Of a stretch of 64,000 bases of DNA, positions 33,690 to 42,822 are shown one piece after another. Source of the stretch: Methanothrix soehngenii GP6 (GTDB lineage Archaea; Halobacteriota; Methanosarcinia; Methanotrichales; Methanotrichaceae); assembly GCF_000204415.1 (NCBI RefSeq), contig NC_015416.1, positions 1,488,001 to 1,552,000 on the forward strand, in the 5' to 3' direction. The notes beneath the pieces are model-generated. The model was given only the letters and a program-made list of their open reading frames with translations. It was not told where the DNA came from and searched no databases. Made by a program: the position numbers and the translations under genes. Each line of letters starts with the position of its first letter. Positions within the stretch are counted from its first letter, which is position 1.

Positions 33690-34731
33690 GTATGCCATCG
33701 CCCTGGCCTCTATGTTCATCCTCCTGGCTCCGGTATTAGCCCAGAACACCTACATACCCCTGGAGCTTGGCGGGGACAATTACTATACCATGTACGGCAG
33801 TCCGGACATATCCGCGAGCATCTCCGGCACAGATGAGTTTAAGCGGGGGGATACCGTCACCCTTTATCTTGATCTGACCAACTACGGCAGGATCATAGGC
33901 TTCAAGCAGGACCAGATGCCCCAGAATTCCAAGGAGTATGCCCTCGCCAGCGCAGAGCTGGAGGAGGAGAACAAGAAGCCTACCGCTCTGGGGGTCACCG
34001 CCACCCTGATCTCCCAGGCCCCTCAGATCGAGGTGAAGTCAGGCGACCAGGTGGTCGAGTCGCTCAAGTCCGGGGACAAGACTCAGTCTCCTCTCAAGTT
34101 CACCATCAAGATAGGGGAGCATGCTCCGGCCGGAGAGTATCCACTCCACTTGAATATGACTTATGACTATCAGGATAACGTTCGGGTTTATGCCTCCAAG
34201 TTAGTAACCGAGGGGGGCACATCCACCTTCTCCAACTACCGGGTCTCTTATGTCTACCAGAAGGCCAACCAGACAGTGCCCGTCACCATCCGGGTCAAGA
34301 AGCAGGCGGACTTCGTGATCCAGAACACCACTGCTGAGCTTTTAGCCGGGGGCAAGAAGCAGGAGATCCATGCCACCTACAAGAATATCGGCGAGGATCC
34401 CGTAAGGGATGCTGTAGCCAGGCTTTCTATCTTCAAGCCCTTCTCCTCCACCGATGATCAAGCCTTCATAGGAAATTTGGATCCGGGAAATGAGACCACT
34501 GTCCTCTTCCGGATGGACGTCGACTCCGATGCTACAGCAAAGGATTATGGCATAAGCAGCGAGATCAAGTATACTGATGTCAATGGAGACACAGTGATCT
34601 CTGAGAGCATGAAAATACCGGTAAAGGTTGAGCCTGCCGCCCGGTCTCTTCTTCTGCCAGCAGCTCTAGCGCTTATTATCTTGATTGCTGTTGGTGGCTA
34701 TATCTACAAGAAGAGGCAGAAAAAGGTCTGA
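33679..34731 (+). CDS. COG1361-type secreted protein, partner of the RND transporter, 350 aa
   Basis: Signal peptide (IKYAIALASMFILLAPVLA), several Ig-like/CARDB-like beta domains (DEFKRGDTVTLYLDLTNYGR; AGGKKQEIHATYKNIGEDPV), a C-terminal membrane helix (LLLPAALALIILIAVGGYIY) and a basic tail. Such proteins occur beside RND permeases in methanogens and may act as their external adaptor. It starts inside the transporter gene. Confidence 0.8.
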   Translation: MEIKYAIALASMFILLAPVLAQNTYIPLELGGDNYYTMYGSPDISASISGTDEFKRGDTVTLYLDLTNYGRIIGFKQDQMPQNSKEYALASAELEEENKKPTALGVTATLISQAPQIEVKSGDQVVESLKSGDKTQSPLKFTIKIGEHAPAGEYPLHLNMTYDYQDNVRVYASKLVTEGGTSTFSNYRVSYVYQKANQTVPVTIRVKKQADFVIQNTTAELLAGGKKQEIHATYKNIGEDPVRDAVARLSIFKPFSSTDDQAFIGNLDPGNETTVLFRMDVDSDATAKDYGISSEIKYTDVNGDTVISESMKIPVKVEPAARSLLLPAALALIILIAVGGYIYKKRQKKV

Positions 34732-34760
34732 ATCTCGAATAGCTGAAGGAGGAGACCGGA

Positions 34761-35156
34761 TTGGATGAATTGGTGCTGGCCAGCTGGAGTGATCGCTTCT
34801 GGGCCTGGCTGATCGATGTTCTGCTCATGGGACTCATATGGCATAGAGTAGTCCTGGTCCTTGGGATCGATCCAATGCATCTGGACGCAATGCTGATTCT
34901 GTCCGGTCTGATTTTCGTCTACTGGACCGCACTGGAGGGATACCGTGGGCAATCCCTGGGAAAGATGCTGCTCAATATCGTGGTGGTCGGGCCCTATGGA
35001 GAGGCCATCGGCTTTAGGGATTCGGCTCTGCAGTCCTTTGGCAAGGCCTTTCTCCTCCCCGTCGACTGCCTGATCGGCCTATTTGCCTTTCGGGGAAAGA
35101 GGCAGCGCCTCTTCAATAAGCTGTCGGACACCGTTGTCAAAAAGCAGGTTATATAA
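34761..35156 (+). CDS. RDD-family membrane protein, 131 aa
   Basis: The R-x-x-A-W-x-x-D signature (SDRFWAWLIDVLL) and the GQSLGKMLLNIVVV and RGKRQRLFNKLSDTVV motifs mark an RDD protein with three membrane helices. A TTG at 34761 is used, with AAGGAGGAG seven bases upstream. Function in the family is poorly known. Part of the RND operon by spacing. Confidence 0.85.
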   Translation: MDELVLASWSDRFWAWLIDVLLMGLIWHRVVLVLGIDPMHLDAMLILSGLIFVYWTALEGYRGQSLGKMLLNIVVVGPYGEAIGFRDSALQSFGKAFLLPVDCLIGLFAFRGKRQRLFNKLSDTVVKKQVI

Positions 35157-35161
35157 ATTCT

Positions 35162-35902
35162 ATGATTAAATTCCCGGCCAGACAAAAGATCAGGAGGGCG
35201 ATGATCATCCTCTCTTTCGTGCTATTGCCCGCCACCTTTGTTTATATATCCTGTCCGGTAATTATCCGGGGTGCATCACAAGGAGTTGCCACTGGCGGCC
35301 TTATCGTATTCGTTCTCCTTTTCATCAGCTCGCTTCTTTTGGGCAGGCTGTGGTGCGGATGGCTCTGCCCAGGAGGGGGCTTGCAGGAAATTTATATTCT
35401 CCTAAATGATAAAAATGTTCGAACAGGGAGGATGAACCTGCTTAAATATCCGATATTCCTTTTCATACTTTTTATCCCACTCATCTCTGCAATTCGCTCT
35501 GCAGGAGGGCTGAAAACCATCGACCTCTTTTATTATACCGATCAGGGCATATCAATTGCACAACAGGGATCGTACACGATATTCTTTGTGCAGATCGCTT
35601 TTTTCACCGCCTTTGCCCTGCTAGCCGGCAAGCGTGCCTTTTGCCATTACTTCTGCCCGATCGCCGTGATTCTCATCACCGGAAGGAAGATCCGAGACCT
35701 CTTCCGCTGGCCTGCGCTGCAACTCTCATCCGATGCAGGCCGCTGTTCGAATTGCAGAAGGTGCTCGGCAACATGTCCCATGAGCCTTGATGTAAACCTC
35801 ATGGTCCGTCAGGGGATCATGGAAAACAGCGAATGCATCCTCTGCGGCTGCTGTGTTGATGTCTGCTCGGAGAATGCGATTAGTTATTCATTTGGGAGGT
35901 GA
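35162..35902 (+). CDS. NapH-like membrane polyferredoxin, 246 aa
   Basis: Membrane helices carry two CxxxCP motifs (WCGWLCPGG and FCHYFCPIA), as in NapH/RnfH-like proteins, and two 4Fe-4S clusters follow (CSNCRRCSATCP and CILCGCCVDVCS). It probably passes electrons across or along the membrane. Five bases separate it from the RDD gene. No reductase gene is adjacent, so the partner is unknown. Confidence 0.87.
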   Translation: MIKFPARQKIRRAMIILSFVLLPATFVYISCPVIIRGASQGVATGGLIVFVLLFISSLLLGRLWCGWLCPGGGLQEIYILLNDKNVRTGRMNLLKYPIFLFILFIPLISAIRSAGGLKTIDLFYYTDQGISIAQQGSYTIFFVQIAFFTAFALLAGKRAFCHYFCPIAVILITGRKIRDLFRWPALQLSSDAGRCSNCRRCSATCPMSLDVNLMVRQGIMENSECILCGCCVDVCSENAISYSFGR

Positions 35903-35989
35903 ATAGCGGTCGCATGATCTGGCGAATGCATGGGCCAAAGCCGCATACAGGGGAATGCTTATGCCAGATGGGGTGAATATAAGACACTT

Positions 35990-36328
35990 ATGAAGATCGT
36001 GCAGGTCAAAGACGTATCCAGCAAGCCCAATCCCCATGGGGTGGATGCCCGGAGCATCAGCGATACCGAGAGCGCCCAGGTAGTGCATATAACCCTGCAG
36101 CCTGGTGAGTCATTGAAAAAGCACATCACTCCGGTGGATGTGATATTCTATGTCCTGGAAGGAGTTGGGGTGGTGGAGATCGGCGAGGAGAAAGCGGTTG
36201 CAGGGGCGGACACCTTGATTGAGAGCCCGGCAAAGATTCCCCACCGCTGGATGAACGAGAGCAATAGCGTCACTCGAATCCTGGTGGTCAAGACCCCCAG
36301 GCCACGCGAGGCCACCAGGCTGCTTTGA
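35990..36328 (+). CDS. cupin-domain protein, 112 aa
   Basis: Single cupin barrel: LQPGESLKKHITPVDVIFYV LEGVGVVEIG is motif 1 with one metal His, and PAKIPHRWMNES is motif 2. The ATG at 35990 is preferred to an upstream start at 35930, whose extra 20 residues do not look like protein. Follows the polyferredoxin by 87 bases; metal-binding sensor or small enzyme, substrate unknown. Confidence 0.8.
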   Translation: MKIVQVKDVSSKPNPHGVDARSISDTESAQVVHITLQPGESLKKHITPVDVIFYVLEGVGVVEIGEEKAVAGADTLIESPAKIPHRWMNESNSVTRILVVKTPRPREATRLL

Positions 36329-36476
36329 GATCTACCTGGACACCAGGGCAAGGGTATATGATTGGCTCCTCGCTGTTTGGTGTGGGTTCGTGCAAAAGTC
36401 ACAGGAATTCGACATTTTTTCATGATCCTCTGTGCGCTCTGTGACTCTGAGGTTTTATTATTTTTTTACCGCAATA

Positions 36477-36496
36477 CCCCGATGCTTGCATCGGGG
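36477..36496. repeat. perfect palindrome
   Basis: CCCCGATGC-TT-GCATCGGGG, a 9-bp stem with a two-base centre. A related hairpin follows about 100 bases downstream. Confidence 0.7.
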
Positions 36497-36556
36497 ATAA
36501 AGGGCATCCGTGTCCAACTTAGGGATTTGATCAGATCCGAGTAGTACTATCTTTAT

Positions 36557-36606
36557 GCGGCGACGCCTCGGATGCCCCGTCTGCTTGCAGCGGGGTGCGT
36601 CGCCGC
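36557..36606. repeat. nested hairpin
   Basis: Outer arms GCGGCGACGC and GCGTCGCCGC pair over 10 bases; inside, CCCCG-TCTGC-TT-GCAGC-GGGG makes a second stem resembling the palindrome at 36477. Confidence 0.7.
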
Positions 36607-36635
36607 CGTTTCACTCCGTAACTACCACGTGTTTG

Positions 36636-36655
36636 AATATTCGGCTACGAATATT
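36636..36655. repeat. AT-rich palindrome
   Basis: AATATTCG-GCTA-CGAATATT, an 8-bp stem directly before the MITE-like repeat. Confidence 0.6.
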
Positions 36656-36790
36656 AACCGCAGAGACGCAGAGTTCGCAGAGACGTGGAAATTTATCTTA
36701 TTACCAGCACTTGAAAAAAATAGCATATTTCTGAGCAAATAGTCGTCTCCGTTCGTTCGTCCTCCGTGAGCTCTGCGCCTCTGCGGTTTT
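36656..36790. repeat. MITE-like inverted repeat
   Basis: AACCGCAGAGACGCAGAG at the left and CTCTGCGCCTCTGCGGTTTT at the right pair over about 18 bases with one mismatch, enclosing about 95 bases without a gene. Similar CGCAGAG repeats occur scattered in many prokaryotic genomes. Confidence 0.65.
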
Positions 36791-36952
36791 ATTCCGTATT
36801 CCACCAGGATTAATTATCCTGCTACCCACTTGATACAGCGAAGAGCATCCTTTCTTTATCCTTTTTTCTCTCCTTTTGCCATCCCTTTCAGAAATGATTA
36901 TAATCCATAAGGTTTGTTGAAAACAATCTGGCCTTGTGGGGGGCCGATTGTT

Positions 36953-38947
36953 ATGGAAATGCTCCTGCTGGGGGATATTGCGGTCATATTCGTTCTATCG
37001 GTATTAGTACTCTTCATATTCCATAAGGTCAGGGCACCGGCAATCGTGGGCTTCATATTCACCGGGGCGCTGGCCGGCCCCCAGGGCCTGGGTCTGATTC
37101 AGGCCATCGAGCAGGTTGATGTCCTGGCGGAGATCGGCGTCATCCTGTTGCTCTTCACCATCGGGCTGGAGATCTCCCTGAAAGATCTGATGCAGATGAA
37201 AAAGTATGTCCTGGTTGGGGGCACCCTTCAGGTCGCCCTGGCCATCCTCGCTGTCTATGCCCTGCTGATCTACTTTGGCCAGCCGGTCGGTACGGCTATC
37301 CTGATCGGATTTCTGGTCTCCGTGAGCAGCACGGCCATTGTGCTGAGGATAATCCAGAAAAAATCCGAGATGTACACCCCCCAGGGCAGGACCATCCTGG
37401 GCATTCTCATCTTCCAGGATATCGCTATAGTTCCCCTGATGCTGGCCGTCCCCCTCCTGCCAGGCGCTGTGGGCGAGGTTCCTGAATCTCCCCTCCTCAT
37501 TCTGGCCAAGGGCCTGGCTCTTGTCGCCCTGGTGATCATCAGCGCCAAATGGCTGGTCCCTCTTGCCCTTTACCACATCGCCCGGACGGATGATCGGGAG
37601 CTGTTCCTCCTGAGCCTGGTGGCGATATGCTTCGCCGTGGCCTGGGCCACCTCGTTGGCGGGATTGTCTTTGGGTCTGGGCGCATTTCTGGCAGGCCTCA
37701 CCATATCCGAGTCCCAGTACAGCCATCAGGCCTTTGGCAATGTCCTGCCCCTGCGGGATGCCTTCACCAGCTTCTTTTTCGTCTCCGTCGGCATGCTCTT
37801 AGATGTCAATTTCCTGCTGGCTAATCCTCTCTATATCATCCTTTTAGCCTCCGGGGTGATGCTCCTGAAATCCCTGATCGCCGGGGCAACGGTGGCCATC
37901 ATGGGCCTGCCCTTGAGAATTGCTGTTCTGGTCGGCCTGGCCCTCAGCCAGATCGGGGAGTTCTCCTTCGTCCTCTCCAAGGTGGGGCTGGAGTACGGCC
38001 TTATAAGCCAGGAGCTCTACCGGATATTTCTGGATGTTGCAGTCCTGACCATGGTGGCAACATCCTCTATCATAGCGGTATCCACAAAGCTGGCAGATGC
38101 CACATCAAGGCTCCCCCGTTTCCAGAGGCTGAATCGCTCCCTGCCTGCTAATATGCCGGATATAAAGACGATGAAAGACCACCTGATCATCATAGGATAT
38201 GGGGTTAATGGCAGGAACGTGGCCCTATCTGCCAAGAGCGAGGCAATACCCTATGTAATAGTAGACATCGATCCAGAGACAGTGAAATCCGGTCTGCGTA
38301 ATGGTGAGCCCATCCGGTATGGAGATGCCACCCAAGAGCATGTCCTCTTGAGCACTGGGGTCAAGAGCGCCCGGGTGATTGTGATAGCTATCTCCGATCG
38401 AACGGAAACTCGCAGGATGACCGAACTGGCCCGGAGGCTGAATCCCGACATATATATAATTGACAGGACCAGATACATCAATGAGATGAGCGCTCTATAT
38501 AATTTGGGGGCAAATGAGGTTATTCCTGAGGAGTATGAGACCAGTGTGGAGATATTTTGCCGGGTTTTGGAGAAGTATGAAGTGCCAAGGGAGAGGATAG
38601 ACTCTTTCATAAATCGTATCCGGGCAGATGGGTATGAGATGTTTCGCAGCATCTCCAAAGAGCCCTACTGCACCACTGACCTCAATATGATTCAGAATGA
38701 ATTCATCACCATCAAGGTCCCGGCCGGCTCGCCTGCGGCAGGAAGGTCCCTGAAGGAGATCGGATTGAGAGAGATAGGCATATCCTTGCTGGCGGTAAAT
38801 AGGGAATCTCAGGTGATCAACCATCCTGATGAGAGCTTCGTTCTTCAGCCGGATGATTTGGCCATCATCCTGGGCTCCGAGGCCCAGCTAGCATCGGTCG
38901 GCTATCTCTTCGGCAGGGCTGATGGCTCTCAAAATACGGCCTCGTAA
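36953..38947 (+). CDS. Kef-type (CPA2) potassium/proton antiporter with RCK domains, 664 aa
   Basis: About twelve membrane helices (LLFTIGLEISLKDLMQMKKY is the conserved CPA2 stretch; GLSLGLGAFLAGLTISES follows). An RCK_N domain begins at DHLIIIGYGVNGRNVAL (Rossmann GxGxxG) and an RCK_C domain (IKVPAGSPAAGRSLKEIGLR) closes the protein. Cytoplasmic RCK parts bind NAD(H) or ions and gate transport. ATG 36953 is preferred to 36914 because the membrane part begins MEMLLLGDIA. Confidence 0.9.
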   Translation: MEMLLLGDIAVIFVLSVLVLFIFHKVRAPAIVGFIFTGALAGPQGLGLIQAIEQVDVLAEIGVILLLFTIGLEISLKDLMQMKKYVLVGGTLQVALAILAVYALLIYFGQPVGTAILIGFLVSVSSTAIVLRIIQKKSEMYTPQGRTILGILIFQDIAIVPLMLAVPLLPGAVGEVPESPLLILAKGLALVALVIISAKWLVPLALYHIARTDDRELFLLSLVAICFAVAWATSLAGLSLGLGAFLAGLTISESQYSHQAFGNVLPLRDAFTSFFFVSVGMLLDVNFLLANPLYIILLASGVMLLKSLIAGATVAIMGLPLRIAVLVGLALSQIGEFSFVLSKVGLEYGLISQELYRIFLDVAVLTMVATSSIIAVSTKLADATSRLPRFQRLNRSLPANMPDIKTMKDHLIIIGYGVNGRNVALSAKSEAIPYVIVDIDPETVKSGLRNGEPIRYGDATQEHVLLSTGVKSARVIVIAISDRTETRRMTELARRLNPDIYIIDRTRYINEMSALYNLGANEVIPEEYETSVEIFCRVLEKYEVPRERIDSFINRIRADGYEMFRSISKEPYCTTDLNMIQNEFITIKVPAGSPAAGRSLKEIGLREIGISLLAVNRESQVINHPDESFVLQPDDLAIILGSEAQLASVGYLFGRADGSQNTAS

Positions 38948-39028
38948 TCGTAGGCTCGCCGCCCTGACAATATGACAGGTCACGATCAAGAAGGCTAATA
39001 TTGATGTAAGGATGTAAAAGATACTGTT

Positions 39029-40540
39029 ATGATACCGCTGGAATACCTTCTGCTGGGCGTAGCTGTAATGCTTCTCCTTAGCGTAGTATCCAGCAAAGCG
39101 TCCACCCAGCTGGGTGTGCCGACCCTGGTTTTATTCCTGCTGATCGGCATGCTGGCCGGCTCAGACGGGCCGGGGGGAATAGAGTTCAACAACCCCTGGC
39201 TGGCCCAGTACCTGGGTACGGTGGCCTTAATATTCATCCTCTTCTCCGGCGGCCTGGACACCAAATGGAAGGAGATCAAGCCCGTTCTATGGAGGGGGGT
39301 GATACTCTCTACTATTGGGGTCATGCTCACCGCCATAATCGTCGGCTATGCCGCCTACTATGTGCTCGACTTCAGCCTCCTGGAGGCGATGCTCCTGGCG
39401 GCAATCATCTCCTCTACCGATGCTGCTGCGGTATTCTCCATTCTCCGCTCTAAGCAGATCAGCCTGAAAGGAGATTTAAGGCCATTGCTGGAGCTGGAGT
39501 CAGGCAGCAACGATCCCATGGCCATCTTCCTCACCACCAGTCTGATTGCATTGATCACCGGGGCGATTGCTTCCCCCACCACTCTGATCTCCATGTTCGC
39601 CCAGCAGATGGCCCTGGGAGCGGTATTCGGCTATATGATGGGCAGGGGCATGGCCGTTATCGTAAACCGTATTCGCCTCGATTATCGGGGCCTATACCCC
39701 CTATTGACCATATCGCTGGTCCTGCTGACCTATGCACTGACTGCCGCTCTCGGGGGCAACGGTTTTCTGGCCGTCTACATCGCCGGATTGAGCCTGGGCA
39801 GTCACTCCTTTATCCATAAGCGCAGCCTGATAGACGATCATGATAGTATGGCCTGGCTGATGCAGATCGTCATGTTCTTAACATTGGGTCTGCTGGTCTT
39901 TCCATCGAAACTCATTCCAGTGGCAGGCATTGGTCTATTCATCTGCTTTGTGCTGATGTTCCTGGCCAGGCCAATGGCCGTTCTCATATGCCTGTTGCCC
40001 TTCAGGAAAATGCCCATCAAAGAGAGGGTCATGCTCTCCTGGGTGGGCCTCCGGGGTTCAGTCCCCATCATCCTGGCCACTTTCCCCCTCATATCCGGGG
40101 TTCAGAAGGCGGATATGATATTCAATGTGGTCTTCTTCGTGGTCTTGACCAGCGTCCTGGTGCAGGGGTCGTCCATACCTTTCTTCGCCCGCCGGCTGGG
40201 TGTGGATGCCCCCCTGGTATCTCTCCCCGAGCCGCCAGAGGCGGTGCCTGGAAGAGAAGAGTGGGAGCCGCTGGTTAAGCTCAAGGTCCTTTCTGGCAGC
40301 TCTGCCGATGGAAAGCAGATCGCAGATCTCAACCTGCCCGATGACACCTGGATCGCTGTCTTGAGAAGAGAGGGGCACCCCATCCGCCCCGGCGGGAGCA
40401 CTGTATTGAAGGGGGGAGATCGCCTCTCCGTCCAGTCCAGCGGACCTTCCCTCGACCTCCTCCGCTCTTTGGTGGAGAAAAAAGAAATTGCGAGCGATGA
40501 TAATCAGCCTGAGCAGTACGTCGTCCAACCGGATGAATAG
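39029..40540 (+). CDS. NhaP2/CvrA-like (CPA1) cation/proton antiporter, 503 aa
   Basis: Twelve to thirteen membrane segments with the CPA1 ion-site stretches SSTDAAAVFSIL and ELESGSNDPMAIFL (ND motif), followed by a C-terminal RCK_C domain (VLSGSSADGKQIADLNLPDD). The NhaP2/CvrA group exchanges K+ or Na+ for protons. It follows the CPA2 gene by 81 bases on the same strand, so the two may be co-regulated. Confidence 0.88.
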   Translation: MIPLEYLLLGVAVMLLLSVVSSKASTQLGVPTLVLFLLIGMLAGSDGPGGIEFNNPWLAQYLGTVALIFILFSGGLDTKWKEIKPVLWRGVILSTIGVMLTAIIVGYAAYYVLDFSLLEAMLLAAIISSTDAAAVFSILRSKQISLKGDLRPLLELESGSNDPMAIFLTTSLIALITGAIASPTTLISMFAQQMALGAVFGYMMGRGMAVIVNRIRLDYRGLYPLLTISLVLLTYALTAALGGNGFLAVYIAGLSLGSHSFIHKRSLIDDHDSMAWLMQIVMFLTLGLLVFPSKLIPVAGIGLFICFVLMFLARPMAVLICLLPFRKMPIKERVMLSWVGLRGSVPIILATFPLISGVQKADMIFNVVFFVVLTSVLVQGSSIPFFARRLGVDAPLVSLPEPPEAVPGREEWEPLVKLKVLSGSSADGKQIADLNLPDDTWIAVLRREGHPIRPGGSTVLKGGDRLSVQSSGPSLDLLRSLVEKKEIASDDNQPEQYVVQPDE

Positions 40541-40581
40541 GCTTTTTGGATCTCGAAGATCGCTCCAAGAGTGAGAGGGTA

Positions 40582-41586
40582 TCAGGCCCGGAACAGGAGC
40601 AGCCAGATGAGATAGATCAGATAGGCGGCCACGCCCAGGCCCCCCTCCAATCGGGAGATGCGTCTGCCGGTGAGAAATACAGGGACGCAGGCCAGGGCAA
40701 CCAGGGTCATCAGCGGGATGTCGAAGAGCTGAAGCTGGCGGGTCACAGCAAGGCCAGTGGGGGCGGCCAGAGCGGCAAGGCCCAGTACGAGGAGTATGTT
40801 GTAGATGCTGCTTCCCAGGAGGTTGCCGATGGCAACGTCCCTCTCATCTCTAAGGGTGGCGACGATTGTGGTGAACAGCTCCGGAGCAGATGTGCCGATG
40901 GCGACGATGGAAAGGCCAATTATCGCCTCGGGGATATCGATCATTCGGGCGAGGCCCGTTGCCCCATCCACCAGCCAGTCGGCTCCAATTGCCGTTATGG
41001 CCATTCCCGCGATGAGCATGGCGACATACTTCGCTTTTGCCAGCAGCTCTTTTCTCTCTGGCGGCAGAGCCTTCGGGCCACAACTTTCCATGAAGCCATC
41101 GCCGCACATGTCCTCGAACTCCCCTTTCACATAGTCCGACTCCGCTCGGCTGCTGCGGACGACGGCCAGGGTGTATATTGCGGAGGCGCCAACCATCAGG
41201 ACTCCTTCCAGAGGGGTCAGGACGCCATCTGAGGCCAGGCCGGCCAGAGCGGCGGCGGCGACGATCATCATTGGCAGGTCGAGACTGAGGACCTGCAGAT
41301 GGAGGGCCAGGGGTCGAATCAATGCGCTCAGGCCAAGGATGAAGAGGATGTTGACCAGATTGGTGCCGGCGATGTTGGCCACTGCCAGGGGACCGCTCCC
41401 CTGCAGCCCGGCGGTGATTCCCACAGCCAGCTCGGGCATGCTGGTGCCGATGGAGACGATGGTGAGGCCGATCAGCAGAGGATTTATCCCCAGCAATGCT
41501 GCCAGGCGCGATGCTCCTCGCACTATCAGCTCCGCCCCCACGATGAGAGCGAGAAGGCCTGCGAAAAATATCATCACCTCGTTCAT
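40582..41586 (-). CDS. YrbG-type calcium/cation antiporter, 334 aa
   Basis: Two inverted repeats, each with the CaCA alpha motif: LTIVSIGTSMPELAVGI and, in the second half, LSIVAIGTSAPELFTTIV. Ten membrane helices, with a cytoplasmic loop in the middle (residues about 135-165, CGDGFMESCGPKALPPERK). Known of the family: Na+ or H+ dependent Ca2+ exchange. Convergent with the CPA1 gene. Confidence 0.92.
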   Translation of the reverse strand: MNEVMIFFAGLLALIVGAELIVRGASRLAALLGINPLLIGLTIVSIGTSMPELAVGITAGLQGSGPLAVANIAGTNLVNILFILGLSALIRPLALHLQVLSLDLPMMIVAAAALAGLASDGVLTPLEGVLMVGASAIYTLAVVRSSRAESDYVKGEFEDMCGDGFMESCGPKALPPERKELLAKAKYVAMLIAGMAITAIGADWLVDGATGLARMIDIPEAIIGLSIVAIGTSAPELFTTIVATLRDERDVAIGNLLGSSIYNILLVLGLAALAAPTGLAVTRQLQLFDIPLMTLVALACVPVFLTGRRISRLEGGLGVAAYLIYLIWLLLFRA

Positions 41587-41675
41587 GGATAGCTGCCTCC
41601 CACCTCTCCTGACAGATCTCTGTTAGCAGATTGTCTGCTGCTCTCATAGTCCAGGTAGCTGAAATGTGTCTAGAA

Positions 41676-41800
41676 GGGTAGTGACTACTCCCACCCCTTA
41701 AAAGGGGCAGGCTTCTACGGTTTTTATTCCGACAGATTGTAGTCCCAATCTGAGTATATTGATTGCCGCATTCCAATCCCGATCCAAGGATAGCCCGCAC
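41676..41800 (-). ncRNA. likely omega RNA region at the tnpB 3' end
   Basis: By analogy with other TnpB elements, the guide RNA overlaps the last part of tnpB and runs past the hairpin at 41694-41707, with its guide taken from the flanking DNA below about 41676. Borders are inferred from family knowledge, not seen. Confidence 0.35.
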
Positions 41801-42822
41801 TGAGGGCAGCTATGGACGCGATCAGAAAGCGTCTTTTCAACCAGAATGCCACACCTGGAACACATCTTAGACGTATTTCTTGGATCTACCAGTACTACCA
41901 TCGAACCGGCACTTACAGCCTTGTACGAGGTCAGAGTCACAAGCATATTCCAAGCCACGTCTGAGATGGATTTTGCCAGGCAATGGTTTTTGAGCATATT
42001 TTGAATACTAAGATCTTCAAAGGCAATCAAGCCGAACCTGTTAACCAGATATCGACTAACCTTATGGGCAAAATCGTATCGCTTGTTAGCGATCCTTTCA
42101 TGGACCCGCTCAACCATCCGAAGAGCTTTTTTTCTCTCTGGAGTGCCTTTCGGTGCTTTTGAGAGCTTCCTTTGGACTCTGGCGAGTTCCGTTTCCTCTT
42201 CTCGGAAGAATCGAGGATTAGCTATCGTCTCACCATTGGAAAGAGTCGCAAAGCTTTCCAGACCAACATCTACACCAACGAGAGAACCGTCTTTCCAGGG
42301 AGGCTTAAGTTGATCTTCGATCTCCACAGAAAAGCAGGCAAACCATTTACCTGTCGCAGCTCTCCTTACGGTCAGCCGTTTGATTTTGCCTTCTATGGAT
42401 CTATGGAGCTTGATCTTGATATTACCAATCTTGGAAAGATAGAGCTTACCAGCATTGAGCTTGAACCCCTTCTGAGGATAGGTAAAAGAATCGTACCAAC
42501 CTCTTCCCCGAAATCTTGGATATCCAGGATTCTCTCCGGCTTTGACTCTTCGGAAGAACGCCTTCAAGGCAAGATCCACCCTTTCCTGGGCATTCTGAAG
42601 GGTTTGGGAAAAGACATCGTTAAGTTCAGGCTTCTCTTCTTTCCACGTTGGAAGAAGATTGTGCGTCTCGTACTTGGATACGGATTTGCCTTCTTTCTCC
42701 CAAGCATCTTTTCGGTATGCTAAGGTCTGATTGTATGTCCACCGGCATAGATCTAGGGTCCTCTCCATCTTCGTCCTTTGGGACTTTGTTGGATAGATCC
42801 TAAATTTATATGCCTTGAGCAT
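41698..42822 (-). CDS. tnpB: TnpB, RNA-guided nuclease of an IS605-type element, 374 aa
   Basis: The split RuvC catalytic residues are present: D185 in LVGVDVGLES, E269 in LIAFEDLSIQNM and the closing Asp in LDRDWNAAINIL (D347/D349). Between the last two lies the zinc finger CSRCG-CPQCG. The N-terminal YKFRIYPTKSQ is the usual start. Known of the family: TnpB uses an RNA from the element's end to cut DNA. Length is normal and no lesion is seen, so it is probably active. Confidence 0.92.
   Translation of the reverse strand: MLKAYKFRIYPTKSQRTKMERTLDLCRWTYNQTLAYRKDAWEKEGKSVSKYETHNLLPTWKEEKPELNDVFSQTLQNAQERVDLALKAFFRRVKAGENPGYPRFRGRGWYDSFTYPQKGFKLNAGKLYLSKIGNIKIKLHRSIEGKIKRLTVRRAATGKWFACFSVEIEDQLKPPWKDGSLVGVDVGLESFATLSNGETIANPRFFREEETELARVQRKLSKAPKGTPERKKALRMVERVHERIANKRYDFAHKVSRYLVNRFGLIAFEDLSIQNMLKNHCLAKSISDVAWNMLVTLTSYKAVSAGSMVVLVDPRNTSKMCSRCGILVEKTLSDRVHSCPQCGLSLDRDWNAAINILRLGLQSVGIKTVEACPF

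Larger units (their letters stand above)
36329..36952. other. gene-free palindrome-rich region
   Basis: No gene is seen in about 620 bases. The space holds several hairpins and a MITE-like inverted repeat listed separately. A degenerate further copy of the MITE end (GCTCTGTGACTCTGAGGTTT) lies at about 36437-36457. Confidence 0.6.

Noticed and set aside
37004-37726. 240-codon open frame opposite the CPA2 antiporter
   Set aside because: Gln/Asp/His-rich translation typical of the antisense of a hydrophobic gene.
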